DNA from: Bog-756 sp963703145
GTDB taxonomy: Bacteria > Actinomycetota > Acidimicrobiia > Acidimicrobiales > RAAP-2
NCBI GenBank assembly: GCA_963703145.1
Contig: OY969793.1
Span: 3,968,001 to 4,032,000 of the forward strand
Length of the DNA: 64,000 bases
Reading direction: 5' to 3'
The notes beneath the pieces were generated by a model that saw nothing but the letters and a program-made list of their open reading frames with translations, did no database searches and was not told where the DNA came from. Position 1 is the first letter of the stretch; each line of letters begins with the position of its first letter. A program made the position numbers and the translations under genes. Shown piece after piece: positions 15,974 through 24,160 of this stretch.

Positions 15974-16500
15974 CCGACCACCAGCGCAACGAGGGCGCCC
16001 AGTTCGTCAAGGAGCTACCCGAGAAGTTCAACGAACTCGGCTCGTTCATTCGTGAGCAGCGCAGCTCGGCCCGCCTCTCCCTCCGGCGCCTCTCCGAACT
16101 GGCGGGCATCTCCAACCCCTATCTCAGCCAGATCGAGCGTGGGCTGCGCCGCCCATCCGCCGAGATCCTTCAGCAGATCGCCAAGGCCCTGCGCATCTCG
16201 GCCGAGACCCTCTACGTCCAGGCCGGCATCCTCGAGAAGCCCGATGGGGACACCGACCTCTCCCGTCACATCTTCGCCGATCACCACCTGACTGAGGAGC
16301 AGCGCCAGGCGATGATGCGGATCTACCTCTCATTCCGCCATGAGAACGACGACCAGGCCGAGCACGAGCACGCGTCCCGCCTGGCGGATGAACCCGGTCC
16401 CGAGTCCCCGGTTCCGGAGGCTGGCGAGGCCACAGAAGTGGAGGTCGCAGGGACAGCGGCCGCCGCCACCGGCAACGGCACCTCTCCGGCATCTGACTGA
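15970..16500 (+). CDS. XRE-family transcriptional regulator
   Basis: A 176-residue DNA-binding protein. Residues about 18-75 are a Cro/C1 helix-turn-helix: GSFIREQRSSARLSLRRLSE, LAGISNPYLSQIERGLRRPS, then EILQQIAKALRISAETLY. The second part (HHLTEEQRQAMMRIYLSFR) is helical, and the last 50 residues are acidic and low in complexity (Glu, Ala, Thr, Gly). Its GTG start overlaps the rsiG-like stop, so the two are translationally coupled and may act together in a developmental or c-di-GMP-related programme; this link is inferred from gene order. No targets are evident. Confidence 0.85.
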   Translation: MTDHQRNEGAQFVKELPEKFNELGSFIREQRSSARLSLRRLSELAGISNPYLSQIERGLRRPSAEILQQIAKALRISAETLYVQAGILEKPDGDTDLSRHIFADHHLTEEQRQAMMRIYLSFRHENDDQAEHEHASRLADEPGPESPVPEAGEATEVEVAGTAAAATGNGTSPASD

Positions 16501-16514
16501 GCGGGACCTCCCGA

Positions 16515-16520
16515 TAGGCT
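16515..16520 (+). promoter_or_regulatory. -10 box TAGGCT before mshA
   Basis: TAGGCT ends 9 nt before ATG 16530 without an intervening ribosome binding site, consistent with a leaderless mRNA. Confidence 0.4.
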
Positions 16521-16529
16521 CGTTCTCGC

Positions 16530-17807
16530 ATGAGGCGCCTCGCTGTACTTTCGTTGCACACCTCACCCCTCGCCCAACCCGGCACCGGGGATGGTGGCGG
16601 GATGAACGTGTACGTCCGCGAGCTCTCATCGGCGCTGGCTCGGGCCGGTGCCGAATGTGACGTCTTCACCCGGGCCTGGTCCGACGACCTGCCCACCACC
16701 ATCAGTATCGAACCCGGCCTCCGCGTGCATCACGTCTCGGCCGGGCCGCCCGCCCCGCTCGCAAAAGAAGAGCTGCCAGAGGTGGTCGACGAGTTCGCCG
16801 AAAGCGTGCTCAAGCGGATGCAGGCCGCCGACGGCTTCGGCCCTGCCGGCTACGCCACCGACGGCACCCTGCCGTACGACGCCGTCCACGCCAACTACTG
16901 GCTCAGCGGCATGGCCGGGCACATCATCAAGCACCGGCTGAACATCCCCCTCGTCTGCACGTTCCACACGCTCGATCGCGTCAAAGCCGAGGCCAGTCCC
17001 GAAGAGGTGGAGGCCCACGCCTACCACCGGCGGGCTGAGGCCGAGGCCGACATCATCCGGTGCTCCGACACCGTGCTGGCGTCCTGTTCGGTGGAGGCGA
17101 CCCAGATCTCCGAGCTCTACGGTGCCGACCCGTCACGCATCCGGATCGTGGCCCCTGGCGTGGACCATGCCTTCTTCGGCCCGGGCGACCGACGCCAGGC
17201 CCGACGGGCCCTCGGTCTCCCCCAACACGGACCCTTGCTGTTGTTCGTCGGTCGGATCCAGCCGCTCAAGGGTGTCACCACCGCGGTTCGCACCCTGGCC
17301 GCGCTGACCGACGAGCACCCCGACGCCCGTTTGGTCGTGGTGGGCGGCCCGAGCGGGCCACACGGTCAAGACGAAGTCGACCGCACCGTGGCACTGGTCG
17401 CCGAGCTCGGCCTCGAGGACCGGGTGGTCTTCGTACCACCGCGCCCCCACGAGCTGCTCTCCACTTTCTACCGGGCCGCCGACGTCTGCCTCGTGCCGAG
17501 CCGTTCGGAGTCGTTCGGTCTCGTGGCCCTGGAGGCCGCGGCCTGCGGCACGCCAGTGGTGGCCTCCGACGTTGGTGGCCTCCGGAGCCTCATCGACCAT
17601 GGCCGCACCGGGTTCCTGGTAGACGAGGCCACGCCCGAGGCGTTCGCGGCGTGGGTGCGCCAGATCCTGGCCGAGCCGCTGCTGGCCGAGCGCCTGAGCA
17701 CCGGTGCGGTGTTGCGGGCCCGCCGCTACACCTGGTCCCGTGCGGCCCATCTCCTACGCGAGGTCTACGACGAGCTCACGGCCGGCCGCCTGGTCGAGTG
17801 TTCGTGA
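16530..17807 (+). CDS. mshA: D-inositol-3-phosphate glycosyltransferase, mycothiol biosynthesis
   Basis: This GT4 enzyme transfers GlcNAc from UDP-GlcNAc to inositol-3-phosphate, the first step of mycothiol synthesis. The 425-residue protein has the MshA N-terminal loop (SLHTSPLAQPGTGDGGGMNV, then YVRELSSALARAG), the acceptor-domain segment VHANYWLSGMAGHIIKH, VCTFHTLDRVKAE, the nucleotide-sugar part LLLFVGRIQPLKGV, and the retaining-GT motif PSRSESFGLVALEAAACGTP (E-x7-E). Length and motifs match MshA throughout. It is followed 13 nt later by a YbjN-domain gene, an order also found in Mycobacterium (mshA then Rv0487). Other msh genes are not in the window. Confidence 0.95.
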   Translation: MRRLAVLSLHTSPLAQPGTGDGGGMNVYVRELSSALARAGAECDVFTRAWSDDLPTTISIEPGLRVHHVSAGPPAPLAKEELPEVVDEFAESVLKRMQAADGFGPAGYATDGTLPYDAVHANYWLSGMAGHIIKHRLNIPLVCTFHTLDRVKAEASPEEVEAHAYHRRAEAEADIIRCSDTVLASCSVEATQISELYGADPSRIRIVAPGVDHAFFGPGDRRQARRALGLPQHGPLLLFVGRIQPLKGVTTAVRTLAALTDEHPDARLVVVGGPSGPHGQDEVDRTVALVAELGLEDRVVFVPPRPHELLSTFYRAADVCLVPSRSESFGLVALEAAACGTPVVASDVGGLRSLIDHGRTGFLVDEATPEAFAAWVRQILAEPLLAERLSTGAVLRARRYTWSRAAHLLREVYDELTAGRLVECS

Positions 17808-17820
17808 GCGTCGGGCACCG

Positions 17821-18339
17821 GTGACCGATCGCTGGAGCGGACTGCTCGGACCGGCCGAACGTGAGGCGGTCTGTGCGGTCATCGACGGGTGGGCCGAGCG
17901 CGAGCTGGCGGCCGGCGGGGCGTTGGTGGCGGTCGACCGCCAGGCGGGCGGCGACCCGGTCACCGGCGCGCCACGGTGGTACCTCCGGCTGAGCGGCGAC
18001 GAGAAGGAGTTCGTCACCGTCTGGCTGACGCTCCGCCAGCGGACGCTGCATCACGAGACCCAGTTCATGCCGGCACCCGAGACCAACGTGGAAGGCACCT
18101 GGGAGTACCTCTTGAAGCGGAACGCCGACCTGTTGGGGATGAGCTTTGCCCTGGGCCACGAGGACGCCATCTATCTGGTGGGCAGGGTCCCGGTCGACCG
18201 GGTGGACGACGAGGAGCTGGACCGGATCATGGGGGCCTCGCTCGCCTACACCGACGAGTGCTTCCCGACGGCGATGAGCATCGGTTACGAGGGCCGTTAC
18301 CGCCGCCGCCCACCGTCGGCACGGCTGTCCGCACCCTGA
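17821..18339 (+). CDS. YbjN-domain protein
   Basis: A 172-residue protein with a YbjN-type fold, related to type III secretion chaperones: WYLRLSGDEKEFVTVWLTLR, then QRTLHHETQFMPAPETNVEG, LLKRNADLLGMSFALGHEDA and IYLVGRVPV. In actinobacteria this gene regularly follows mshA, but its role is not established; a chaperone or mycothiol-related accessory role is conceivable. GTG 17821 is chosen because family similarity begins there and it lies 13 nt after mshA; reading further upstream would run into mshA. No membrane segment or cysteine cluster is present. Confidence 0.8.
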   Translation: MTDRWSGLLGPAEREAVCAVIDGWAERELAAGGALVAVDRQAGGDPVTGAPRWYLRLSGDEKEFVTVWLTLRQRTLHHETQFMPAPETNVEGTWEYLLKRNADLLGMSFALGHEDAIYLVGRVPVDRVDDEELDRIMGASLAYTDECFPTAMSIGYEGRYRRRPPSARLSAP

Positions 18340-18371
18340 ACCCGGCCTCCGGTCGGGGCGCGACCCGCTGG

Positions 18372-18377
18372 TAGCGT
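18372..18377 (+). promoter_or_regulatory. -10 box TAGCGT before proC
   Basis: TAGCGT ends 8 nt before ATG 18386; no ribosome binding site intervenes. Confidence 0.4.
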
Positions 18378-18385
18378 CGCTGGCC

Positions 18386-19177
18386 ATGGCACCCAAGCTG
18401 CTGGTCGTCGGGGGCGGGAAGATGGGCTCCGCACTGGTCACCGGACTGCTCGCCGCCGGGTGGGCCTCGTCCGGCGAGTTGGCGGTGAGCGATCCGGATC
18501 CGGTCCAGCGGGAGCGGCTGGCCGACGCCCATCCCGGGCTGGCCGTGGTCGAGGGCCCGACGCCGGCCGACGGCGCGGTGCTGGCCGTCAAGCCCGACGT
18601 GGCCGAAGGGGTCCTACGCACCCTGTCGGCCGTCGGGATCACCCGGGTGCTCTCCATCGTCGCCGGCCTGTCGACCGCCCGCCTCGAGGCCGCACTCCAA
18701 CCCGGCGACGTGGTGATCCGGGCTATGCCCAACACTCCGGCCGTGATCGGCGCAGGTGTGGCCGGCCTGTCCGGTGGCAGCGCGGCGACCTCGGCCGATC
18801 TGGACTGGGCCGAGGGCATCTTGGCATCGGTGGGCACGGTGATCCGGCTTCCCGAGCGCCATCTCGACGCGGTCACCGCCGTCTCGGGGTCGGGCCCGGC
18901 CTACGTCTTTTTGGTGGCGGAGGCCATGATCGAAGGCGGGGTGATGGCCGGCCTCCCGAGGCCCGTGGCCGAAGAGCTGGTGGTCGCCACCATCCTCGGG
19001 TCTGCCCGGCTCATGGCCGAGACGGGAGACGATCCCGGAGACCTCCGTGCCGCGGTCACCTCGCCAGGCGGCACGACCGCTGCCGCACTGCGGACCCTCG
19101 AGTTCAAGGCAGTGCGGTCGGCATTCATCGAAGCCGTGGCAGCCGCGGCCGAACGGTCCCGACAGCTCGGGCGATGA
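18386..19177 (+). CDS. proC: Pyrroline-5-carboxylate reductase
   Basis: Catalyses the NAD(P)H-dependent last step of proline synthesis. The 263-residue protein starts with the Rossmann motif LLVVGGGKMGSALVTGL and has the characteristic VIRAMPNTPAVIGAGVAGLS and AVSGSGPAYVFLVAEAMIEG, ending with the ProC signature VTSPGGTTAAALRTLE. Length is normal for the family. All key segments are intact. The next gene begins 14 nt downstream, so the two are probably co-transcribed. Confidence 0.95.
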   Translation: MAPKLLVVGGGKMGSALVTGLLAAGWASSGELAVSDPDPVQRERLADAHPGLAVVEGPTPADGAVLAVKPDVAEGVLRTLSAVGITRVLSIVAGLSTARLEAALQPGDVVIRAMPNTPAVIGAGVAGLSGGSAATSADLDWAEGILASVGTVIRLPERHLDAVTAVSGSGPAYVFLVAEAMIEGGVMAGLPRPVAEELVVATILGSARLMAETGDDPGDLRAAVTSPGGTTAAALRTLEFKAVRSAFIEAVAAAAERSRQLGR

Positions 19178-19190
19178 CCGTGGCGGCCGG

Positions 19191-20069
19191 GTGACCGCTC
19201 CACGGGGCGCCCCGGCCCCCGCCATCTTCTTCCTGTCGGACTACGGGACGGCCGACGAGTTCGTCGGCGTGGTCCACGCCGTACTCCATCGGCTGGCCAC
19301 AGGGGTCGTGGTGATCGATCTCACCCATCAGGTGCGGCCCTTCGACGTCGCCTCGGCAGCCCGGGTGCTGGTGCGGTGCGCCCCCTCGCTCGGCCCGGGT
19401 GTGCTGCTGGCGGTGGTCGACCCGGGTGTGGGCACCGACCGGCGTGGCGTGGCCGTCGCCGTCGAGGGCCTCGGATCGACCCCCGGGCCCGGCTGGCTGG
19501 TCGGTCCGGACAACGGGCTCCTGGTCCCCGCGGCCGATGCGCTCGGTGGGGCCATCCGGGTCGTCGAGCTGGCGGCGTCGACGTCGACCTTCGACGGCCG
19601 GGACGTGTTCGCTCCGGCTGCCGCCCACCTGGTCGGGGGCGGGGACCCGTCGCTGCTCGGGCCCGACATCGACCCTCGGGGCCTGGTCGAAGCCGACGAG
19701 ACCATCGTGGACGTCGGCCTGGTCGACGACCCGGGTGGGCCTCCGTCGGTCCTGGCCCCGGTCACCTGGGTCGACCGGTTCGGCAACGTCCAGCTCCGGC
19801 TGTCCCCGGTCGCTCTGGCCGCCCTCGGGACCGGTCCAGGGGGTATCGTCCGGATCTCGGTGGGAGCCCAGCGGCCCAGCTCCGCCGACCTGGCCGAAGC
19901 CGCCCGGTGGGTCACCGCCTTCGCCCAGCTCGATGTCGGGGAGCTGGGCGTTCTCCCCGACGCCAACGGAGCCGTGGCCCTGGTCCTCGACCGGGCCTCC
20001 GCCGCCCACCGACTGGGTATCGGGGAGCCGGGTACGCCGGTGCGGATCTGGTCCGAACCGGCGGTCTGA
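19191..20069 (+). CDS. SAM hydroxide adenosyltransferase (DUF62 family)
   Basis: A 292-residue enzyme of the SAM-dependent halogenase/hydroxide adenosyltransferase family, which splits S-adenosylmethionine to adenosine and methionine. Family motifs in order: FFLSDYGTADEFVGVVHAVL, VVIDLTHQVRPFDV, LLAVVDPGVGTDRRGVAV, VGPDNGLLVPAA, FDGRDVFAPAAAHL and VTWVDRFGNVQLR, with the expected C-terminal beta domain. The DTH-type triad (here Asp of SDYG, Asp/His of DLTH) is visible. Absence of the chlorinase-specific insertion favours the hydroxide-type enzyme. GTG 19191 sits 14 nt after proC. The physiological role is unclear, possibly SAM homeostasis. Confidence 0.88.
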   Translation: MTAPRGAPAPAIFFLSDYGTADEFVGVVHAVLHRLATGVVVIDLTHQVRPFDVASAARVLVRCAPSLGPGVLLAVVDPGVGTDRRGVAVAVEGLGSTPGPGWLVGPDNGLLVPAADALGGAIRVVELAASTSTFDGRDVFAPAAAHLVGGGDPSLLGPDIDPRGLVEADETIVDVGLVDDPGGPPSVLAPVTWVDRFGNVQLRLSPVALAALGTGPGGIVRISVGAQRPSSADLAEAARWVTAFAQLDVGELGVLPDANGAVALVLDRASAAHRLGIGEPGTPVRIWSEPAV

Positions 20070-20148
20070 ACCCGGCGGCTCCAGGGGGCGATCGGCCCGG
20101 ATCGGCCACCCACCGTTCCCCAGTTTCCCGCCCAGTGCCCCCCGGTCC

Positions 20149-20154
20149 TACGAT
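20149..20154 (+). promoter_or_regulatory. -10 box TACGAT before rex
   Basis: TACGAT ends 7 nt before GTG 20162. It supports this start rather than the in-frame GTG at 20135. No Rex-type operator (TTGTGAA-N-TTCACAA) was seen beside it. Confidence 0.45.
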
Positions 20155-20161
20155 CGCCCCA

Positions 20162-20911
20162 GTGCCGGGCGACCCCTCCATCTCAGGATTGCACTCCCAG
20201 CCGTCCGCGGCCGGTCCCCAGGCGCGGCGGATCCCCGAGGCCACCGTGGCTCGGCTCCCGGTGTACCAGCGGATCCTGGAAGAGCTGTTGCGCTCGGGCA
20301 CCACCACCGTCTCCTCGGAGGTCCTGGCTTCCGCCGCACGGGTCAATGCCGCCAAGGTCCGCAAGGACCTGTCGTTGCTCGGCTCGTTCGGAACCCGTGG
20401 TGCCGGCTACGACGCCGCCTTCTTGATCGAGCAGATCGACCGCCAGCTCGGCCTGGACCGGGTGTGGCCGGTGGTGATCGCCGGTATCGGCAACCTCGGT
20501 AGGGCCCTGGCCCGCTCCCAGGGGTTTGCCGCCCGGAACTTCCGGGTGACCGCCCTGTTCGACACCGACCGGGCCATCATCGGCGAGGTGGTCGACGGAG
20601 TCGTGGTCCGCCATCCCGACGAGCTCCCACGGGTCGCCGCCGAGGTCCCCTTGGCCATCGGCGTGATCACCACGCCGGCGTCGGTGGCCCAACGGGTGGC
20701 CGACACCATGGTGGGCGCGGGGGTGCGGTCGATCCTGAACTTTGCCCCCCAAGTCCTCGAGGTCCCTCCTGAGGTGCTGCTCCGCTACGTCGACCTCAGC
20801 ATCGAGCTCCAGGTCATGAGCTTCTACCAGTCCCGCCTGGAAGAGCACGCTGGGGTCGAGTCCATGCCGGCGATCCGGTCCATCGGCGTCTCCACCCGCA
20901 CGACCCGCTGA
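20162..20911 (+). CDS. rex: Redox-sensing transcriptional repressor Rex
   Basis: Rex senses the NADH/NAD+ ratio and represses respiratory genes when NAD+ is high. The 249-residue protein has the winged-helix N-terminus (IPEATVARLPVYQRILEELL, then TVSSEVLASAARVNAAKVRKD and LSLLGSFGTRGAGYD), the Rossmann domain with VVIAGIGNLGRALARSQGF, and the C-terminal domain-swapped helix (LQVMSFYQSRLEEHAG). Placement just before hemA is the classical actinobacterial order, and the nuo operon that it might control is 13 kb downstream. No Rex site was recognised in front of hemA or nuoA. Confidence 0.95.
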   Translation: MPGDPSISGLHSQPSAAGPQARRIPEATVARLPVYQRILEELLRSGTTTVSSEVLASAARVNAAKVRKDLSLLGSFGTRGAGYDAAFLIEQIDRQLGLDRVWPVVIAGIGNLGRALARSQGFAARNFRVTALFDTDRAIIGEVVDGVVVRHPDELPRVAAEVPLAIGVITTPASVAQRVADTMVGAGVRSILNFAPQVLEVPPEVLLRYVDLSIELQVMSFYQSRLEEHAGVESMPAIRSIGVSTRTTR

Positions 20912-21052
20912 GCGCCCGACGCGGGACCCCAGCACCGGGCCCTGTCGGCATCGGTTCGATGCGGCACCCGAGCCGCGAGTGGCGGTGGCGCCCCAGGGCC
21001 GCGATGCTGGTGGCCCCCGGTGCTGTCTGTCGGAACGCCGGGGGAACCGCTC

Positions 21053-21058
21053 TACCAT
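21053..21058 (+). promoter_or_regulatory. -10 box TACCAT of the hemA operon
   Basis: TACCAT ends exactly 6 nt before GTG 21065, the start of a short ORF overlapping hemA. The 140 bp between rex and this box hold nothing else I recognise. Confidence 0.5.
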
Positions 21059-21064
21059 TGAGGG

Positions 21065-21163
21065 GTGCGCATCTCCGGCATCATGATCCCCGATCGAGGC
21101 GATGAGCGAGTGGTGTACCGAGTTGGGCCAGCAAGGGCGGCGGGGGTGCCGACATGTCGGTGA
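21065..21163 (+). CDS. Putative 32-codon leaderless upstream ORF overlapping hemA
   Basis: GTG 21065 lies 6 nt after a TACCAT box, so the mRNA probably begins with this codon. The ORF encodes 32 residues (VRISGIMIPDRGDERVVYRV at its start) and ends TGA at 21161-21163, ten bases inside hemA. hemA has no good ribosome binding site of its own (only GGGGGTGCCGAC), so its translation may depend on reading of this ORF. It has no homology I recognise and may be a regulatory leader instead of a functional peptide. Confidence 0.5.
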   Translation: MRISGIMIPDRGDERVVYRVGPARAAGVPTCR

Positions 21164-22437
21164 TCGTGGTCGGCCTGGAGCAACGTCAGTCACCGCTCGA
21201 GCTGCTCGAGCGGGTGGCGGTCACCGAGGCCGAGCTGCCCAAGGCCCTGGGCCGTCTCCGTGACCGCTCCAATCTGTCCGAAGTGGTGATCCTGTCCACC
21301 TGCCTGCGGACCGAGGTCTACGCGGTGGTGGAGCGGTTCCATGACGGCGTGGACGACCTCCAGGAGTTCCTGGCGGCCACGAGCGGCGGGCCGCTCGAGG
21401 CCCTGTCCGACCACTTCACCGTCCGCTTCGACGACGACGTGGCCACCCACCTGTTCACCGTGGCCGCCGGCCTGGACTCGGCGGTCCTCGGGGAGTCCGA
21501 GGTCCTGGGGCAGGTCCGCCGGGCCTGGGAGAAAGCTCAGACCGAGCGGGTGTCGGGGCCCGTGCTCGGTGCGCTCTTCCGACACGCCGTGGAGACCGGC
21601 AAGCGGGTGCGGTCCGAGACCGCCATCGCCCGGGGGATCACCTCGCTCTCGCACGGGGCGGTGGCCCTGGCCACCGGCCGCCGGAGCGGTGGCCTGGCGG
21701 GGGCGAGGGTCCTGGTCGTCGGAGCCGGGGAGATGGGGGAGGGAGTGGTGCAGGCGCTGACCGCGCCGGACATCGCCGAGGTGGTGGTGGCCAACCGGAC
21801 GCCGGACCGGTCCGAGGCGGTGATCGCCACACTGGCCGATCCTCTCGCCGCCCGGGCCCGCACCGACGGCCTCGACGGACTCGGCGACCTTGTGGCCGCC
21901 TCCGACGTGGTGTTCGCCTCGGTGGGTACGACCCACCCGATCATCGACCGGGCCATGGTCGAAGCAGCCAGTGCGGGCCGCCCGGCCGACTCGCCCCTGT
22001 TGATCGTCGACCTCGGGGTGCCCCGCAACGTGGAGCCCTCGGCGGCGGGTCTCGACGGGGTCGTGCTGCTCGACATGGAGGTGCTGCGCTCGGCCGTGGC
22101 CGAGGCCCTCACCGGTCGCCAGGACGAAGTGGCCGGTGCCACCCGCATCGTGACCGACGAGGTCGAGCGCTACCGAGTCGCCTCCCGCGCCAGGGACGCC
22201 GCACCCATGGTGTCCGCACTGCGGGCGCGGGTCGAAGCGGCGCGCCGGACCGAGTTCGACCGCCAGCGCGCCAAGCACTCCGAGCTCACCGACGCGGAGT
22301 GGGAGCAGGTCGACGCCGTGACGCGGGCCATGATGGCCAAACTGCTCCATCAGCCCACGGTGGCGCTGAAGGATGCCGCGGGCACACCTCGGGGCGAGCG
22401 GCTGGTCGAGGCACTCCGAACCCTGTTCGACCTGTAG
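21154..22437 (+). CDS. hemA: Glutamyl-tRNA reductase
   Basis: Reduces Glu-tRNA to glutamate-1-semialdehyde with NADPH, the committed step of C5 tetrapyrrole synthesis. The 427-residue protein starts MSVIVVGLEQRQSPLELLER and has the catalytic Cys50 in VVILSTCLRTEVYAV (the common Asn after Cys is Leu), GLDSAVLGESEVLGQVRRAW, and the NADPH-binding region RVLVVGAGEMGEGV, with the C-terminal dimerisation helices ending in VEALRTLFDL. ATG 21154 matches the family start. It opens a tight gene run, hemA-hemC-cobA-hemD, and is the natural point of control; the overlapping upstream ORF may be part of that. Confidence 0.96.
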   Translation: MSVIVVGLEQRQSPLELLERVAVTEAELPKALGRLRDRSNLSEVVILSTCLRTEVYAVVERFHDGVDDLQEFLAATSGGPLEALSDHFTVRFDDDVATHLFTVAAGLDSAVLGESEVLGQVRRAWEKAQTERVSGPVLGALFRHAVETGKRVRSETAIARGITSLSHGAVALATGRRSGGLAGARVLVVGAGEMGEGVVQALTAPDIAEVVVANRTPDRSEAVIATLADPLAARARTDGLDGLGDLVAASDVVFASVGTTHPIIDRAMVEAASAGRPADSPLLIVDLGVPRNVEPSAAGLDGVVLLDMEVLRSAVAEALTGRQDEVAGATRIVTDEVERYRVASRARDAAPMVSALRARVEAARRTEFDRQRAKHSELTDAEWEQVDAVTRAMMAKLLHQPTVALKDAAGTPRGERLVEALRTLFDL

Positions 22438-22457
22438 ACGGTGACCAGGTCGTCGTC

Positions 22458-23432
22458 GTGACGAGACAGCCGGTGGTCCGGTTGGCCACCCGGGGCTCGC
22501 CGCTGGCCCGGTGGCAGGCCGAGCGGGTGGTGGAGCTGCTCGGCCGGAACGGGGTGGCGGCATCACTGGTGGTGGTGGAGACCACCGGCGACCGGCGGAT
22601 CGACGTCCCGCTCGACCAGCTGGGCGGCCAGGGCGTGTTCGTGAAAGAGGTCCAGAACGCCGTGGTGCGGGGGAAGGCCGATGCCGCCGTGCACTCGGCC
22701 AAGGACCTGCCCTCGGCCCCGGAGCTGGCGGCTCCCGGCCTGATGCTGGCCTCGTTTCCCGAGCGGGCCGACACCCGCGATCTCCTGGTGGGGGCCACGC
22801 TGGCGTCCCTGCCCACCGGCGCCACCGTCGCCACCGGTTCCGCTCGGCGCCGGGCTCAGCTGGCCAACCTCCGGCCCGACCTCACGTTCGTCGGGCTGCG
22901 GGGGAATCTGGCCCGCCGGCTCTCCGTCGCCGGCACCGCGTCGGCGGCGGCCGTCGTGGTGGCCAAGGCCGCCGTCGACCGATTGGGCTGGTCACCCCCG
23001 CCGGGCGTTATGACCGAGGTCTTGGGCCCCGAGGCCATGGTGCCCCAGGTGGGCCAGGGAGCCCTGGCCGTGGAGTGCCGGGCCGACGACGACCAGACCC
23101 GTGGCGCACTGGCCGGCATCAACGATCCCGAGGTGGAGCCGCTCGTGATCGCCGAGCGCTCCTATCTGGCCGCGCTCGGCGGCGGGTGCACCCTGCCGGT
23201 CGGTGCCTCGGCCCGGTGGGTCCGACCCGAGGAGGCACCGAGTGCGGATGCACCCGTGGTCGGGTTGACGGCCATGCTGGCCGCCGGCGACGGGGGAGTC
23301 GTCCTCCGCCACACCGGGCTCGGTGGCGAGCCGGTCGAGCTCGGCCGCTCCGTGGCCCGCTTCTTGCTGGACGACGCCGGTGGCAGCGACCTGGGCGAGT
23401 GGTTGCCGCTCGGCCCAGGAGCGGGCCGGTGA
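22458..23432 (+). CDS. hemC: Porphobilinogen deaminase (hydroxymethylbilane synthase)
   Basis: Joins four porphobilinogens into hydroxymethylbilane using a covalently bound dipyrromethane. The 324-residue protein shows VRLATRGSPLARWQAERVVE, LGGQGVFVKEVQNAVVRGKA followed by DAAVHSAKDLPS with the catalytic Asp, the arginine region GSARRRAQLANLRPDL, and the cofactor-attaching Cys in LGGGCTLPVGA. GTG 22458 is 20 nt after the hemA stop. Its last codons overlap the next gene (GTGA). All cofactor-binding residues are in place. Confidence 0.95.
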   Translation: MTRQPVVRLATRGSPLARWQAERVVELLGRNGVAASLVVVETTGDRRIDVPLDQLGGQGVFVKEVQNAVVRGKADAAVHSAKDLPSAPELAAPGLMLASFPERADTRDLLVGATLASLPTGATVATGSARRRAQLANLRPDLTFVGLRGNLARRLSVAGTASAAAVVVAKAAVDRLGWSPPPGVMTEVLGPEAMVPQVGQGALAVECRADDDQTRGALAGINDPEVEPLVIAERSYLAALGGGCTLPVGASARWVRPEEAPSADAPVVGLTAMLAAGDGGVVLRHTGLGGEPVELGRSVARFLLDDAGGSDLGEWLPLGPGAGR

Positions 23433-24160
23433 CCGTCTCGCTGGTGGGTGCCGGCCCGGGTGATCCGGGTCTCCTCACGGTCCGCGGCGCCGAGCTGCTC
23501 CGCCGGGCCGACGTCGTCGTCTACGACCGCCTCATCGCCCACGGACTGCTCGACCTGGCGCCCGACGGCGCGGAGCTGATCGACGTGGGCAAGGTCCCCG
23601 GAGCATCGGACCGCCAGTCCGAGATCAATCAGCTGCTCATCGATCGCGGCCGTGAGGGTCGTCGCGTGGTCCGGCTGAAGGGGGGCGACCCGTTCGTCTT
23701 CGGTCGGGGCGGGGAGGAGGCCGAGGCGCTCCGACTGGCCGGTGTCGCCGTGGAGGTGGTGCCGGGGGTCAGCTCGGCCTTCGCCGCACCGGCGGCCGCC
23801 GGCATCCCGGTCACCCATCGCGGCCTGGCCACCTCGGTCAGCGTGGTCACCGCCCGCGTCGGCGACGCATCGGCCGCCGCCGTCGACTGGGGCGCACTGG
23901 GACGGGTCGGTGGCACGCTGGTGATCCTGATGGGGATGTCCGAACGCTCGACCATTGCTGCCGGACTCATGGCCGGCGGCCGCACCGGCGACACGCCCGT
24001 GGCCGTGGTGCACTGGGGGACCACGGATCGCCAGCGGGTCGTGCGGGCCACCCTGGCCGAGCTCCCGTCGATCGAGCTGCCGGCCCCGGCCACCATCGTG
24101 GTGGGACCGGTGGCGGCCCTTGACCTCGGACAGGCATCCGAGGGCCCGACCGGCACATGA
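23429..24160 (+). CDS. cobA: Uroporphyrinogen-III C-methyltransferase
   Basis: SAM-dependent methyltransferase that makes precorrin-2 from uroporphyrinogen III, the branch to sirohaem and cobalamin. The 243-residue protein is the stand-alone SUMT form: VSLVGAGPGDPGLLTVRGAE, VVYDRLIAHGLLDLAP, RVVRLKGGDPFVFGRGGEEA, VVPGVSSAFAAPAAAGIPVT and HRGLATSVSVVTARVG. In other actinobacteria it is often fused to HemD; here two separate genes overlap by 4 nt (ATGA), and it overlaps hemC by 4 nt. Confidence 0.94.
   Translation: MTVSLVGAGPGDPGLLTVRGAELLRRADVVVYDRLIAHGLLDLAPDGAELIDVGKVPGASDRQSEINQLLIDRGREGRRVVRLKGGDPFVFGRGGEEAEALRLAGVAVEVVPGVSSAFAAPAAAGIPVTHRGLATSVSVVTARVGDASAAAVDWGALGRVGGTLVILMGMSERSTIAAGLMAGGRTGDTPVAVVHWGTTDRQRVVRATLAELPSIELPAPATIVVGPVAALDLGQASEGPTGT

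Noticed and set aside
20912..21064. Rex operator before hemA
   Set aside because: No TTGTGAA/TTCACAA-type palindrome is present there; none was seen before nuoA either.
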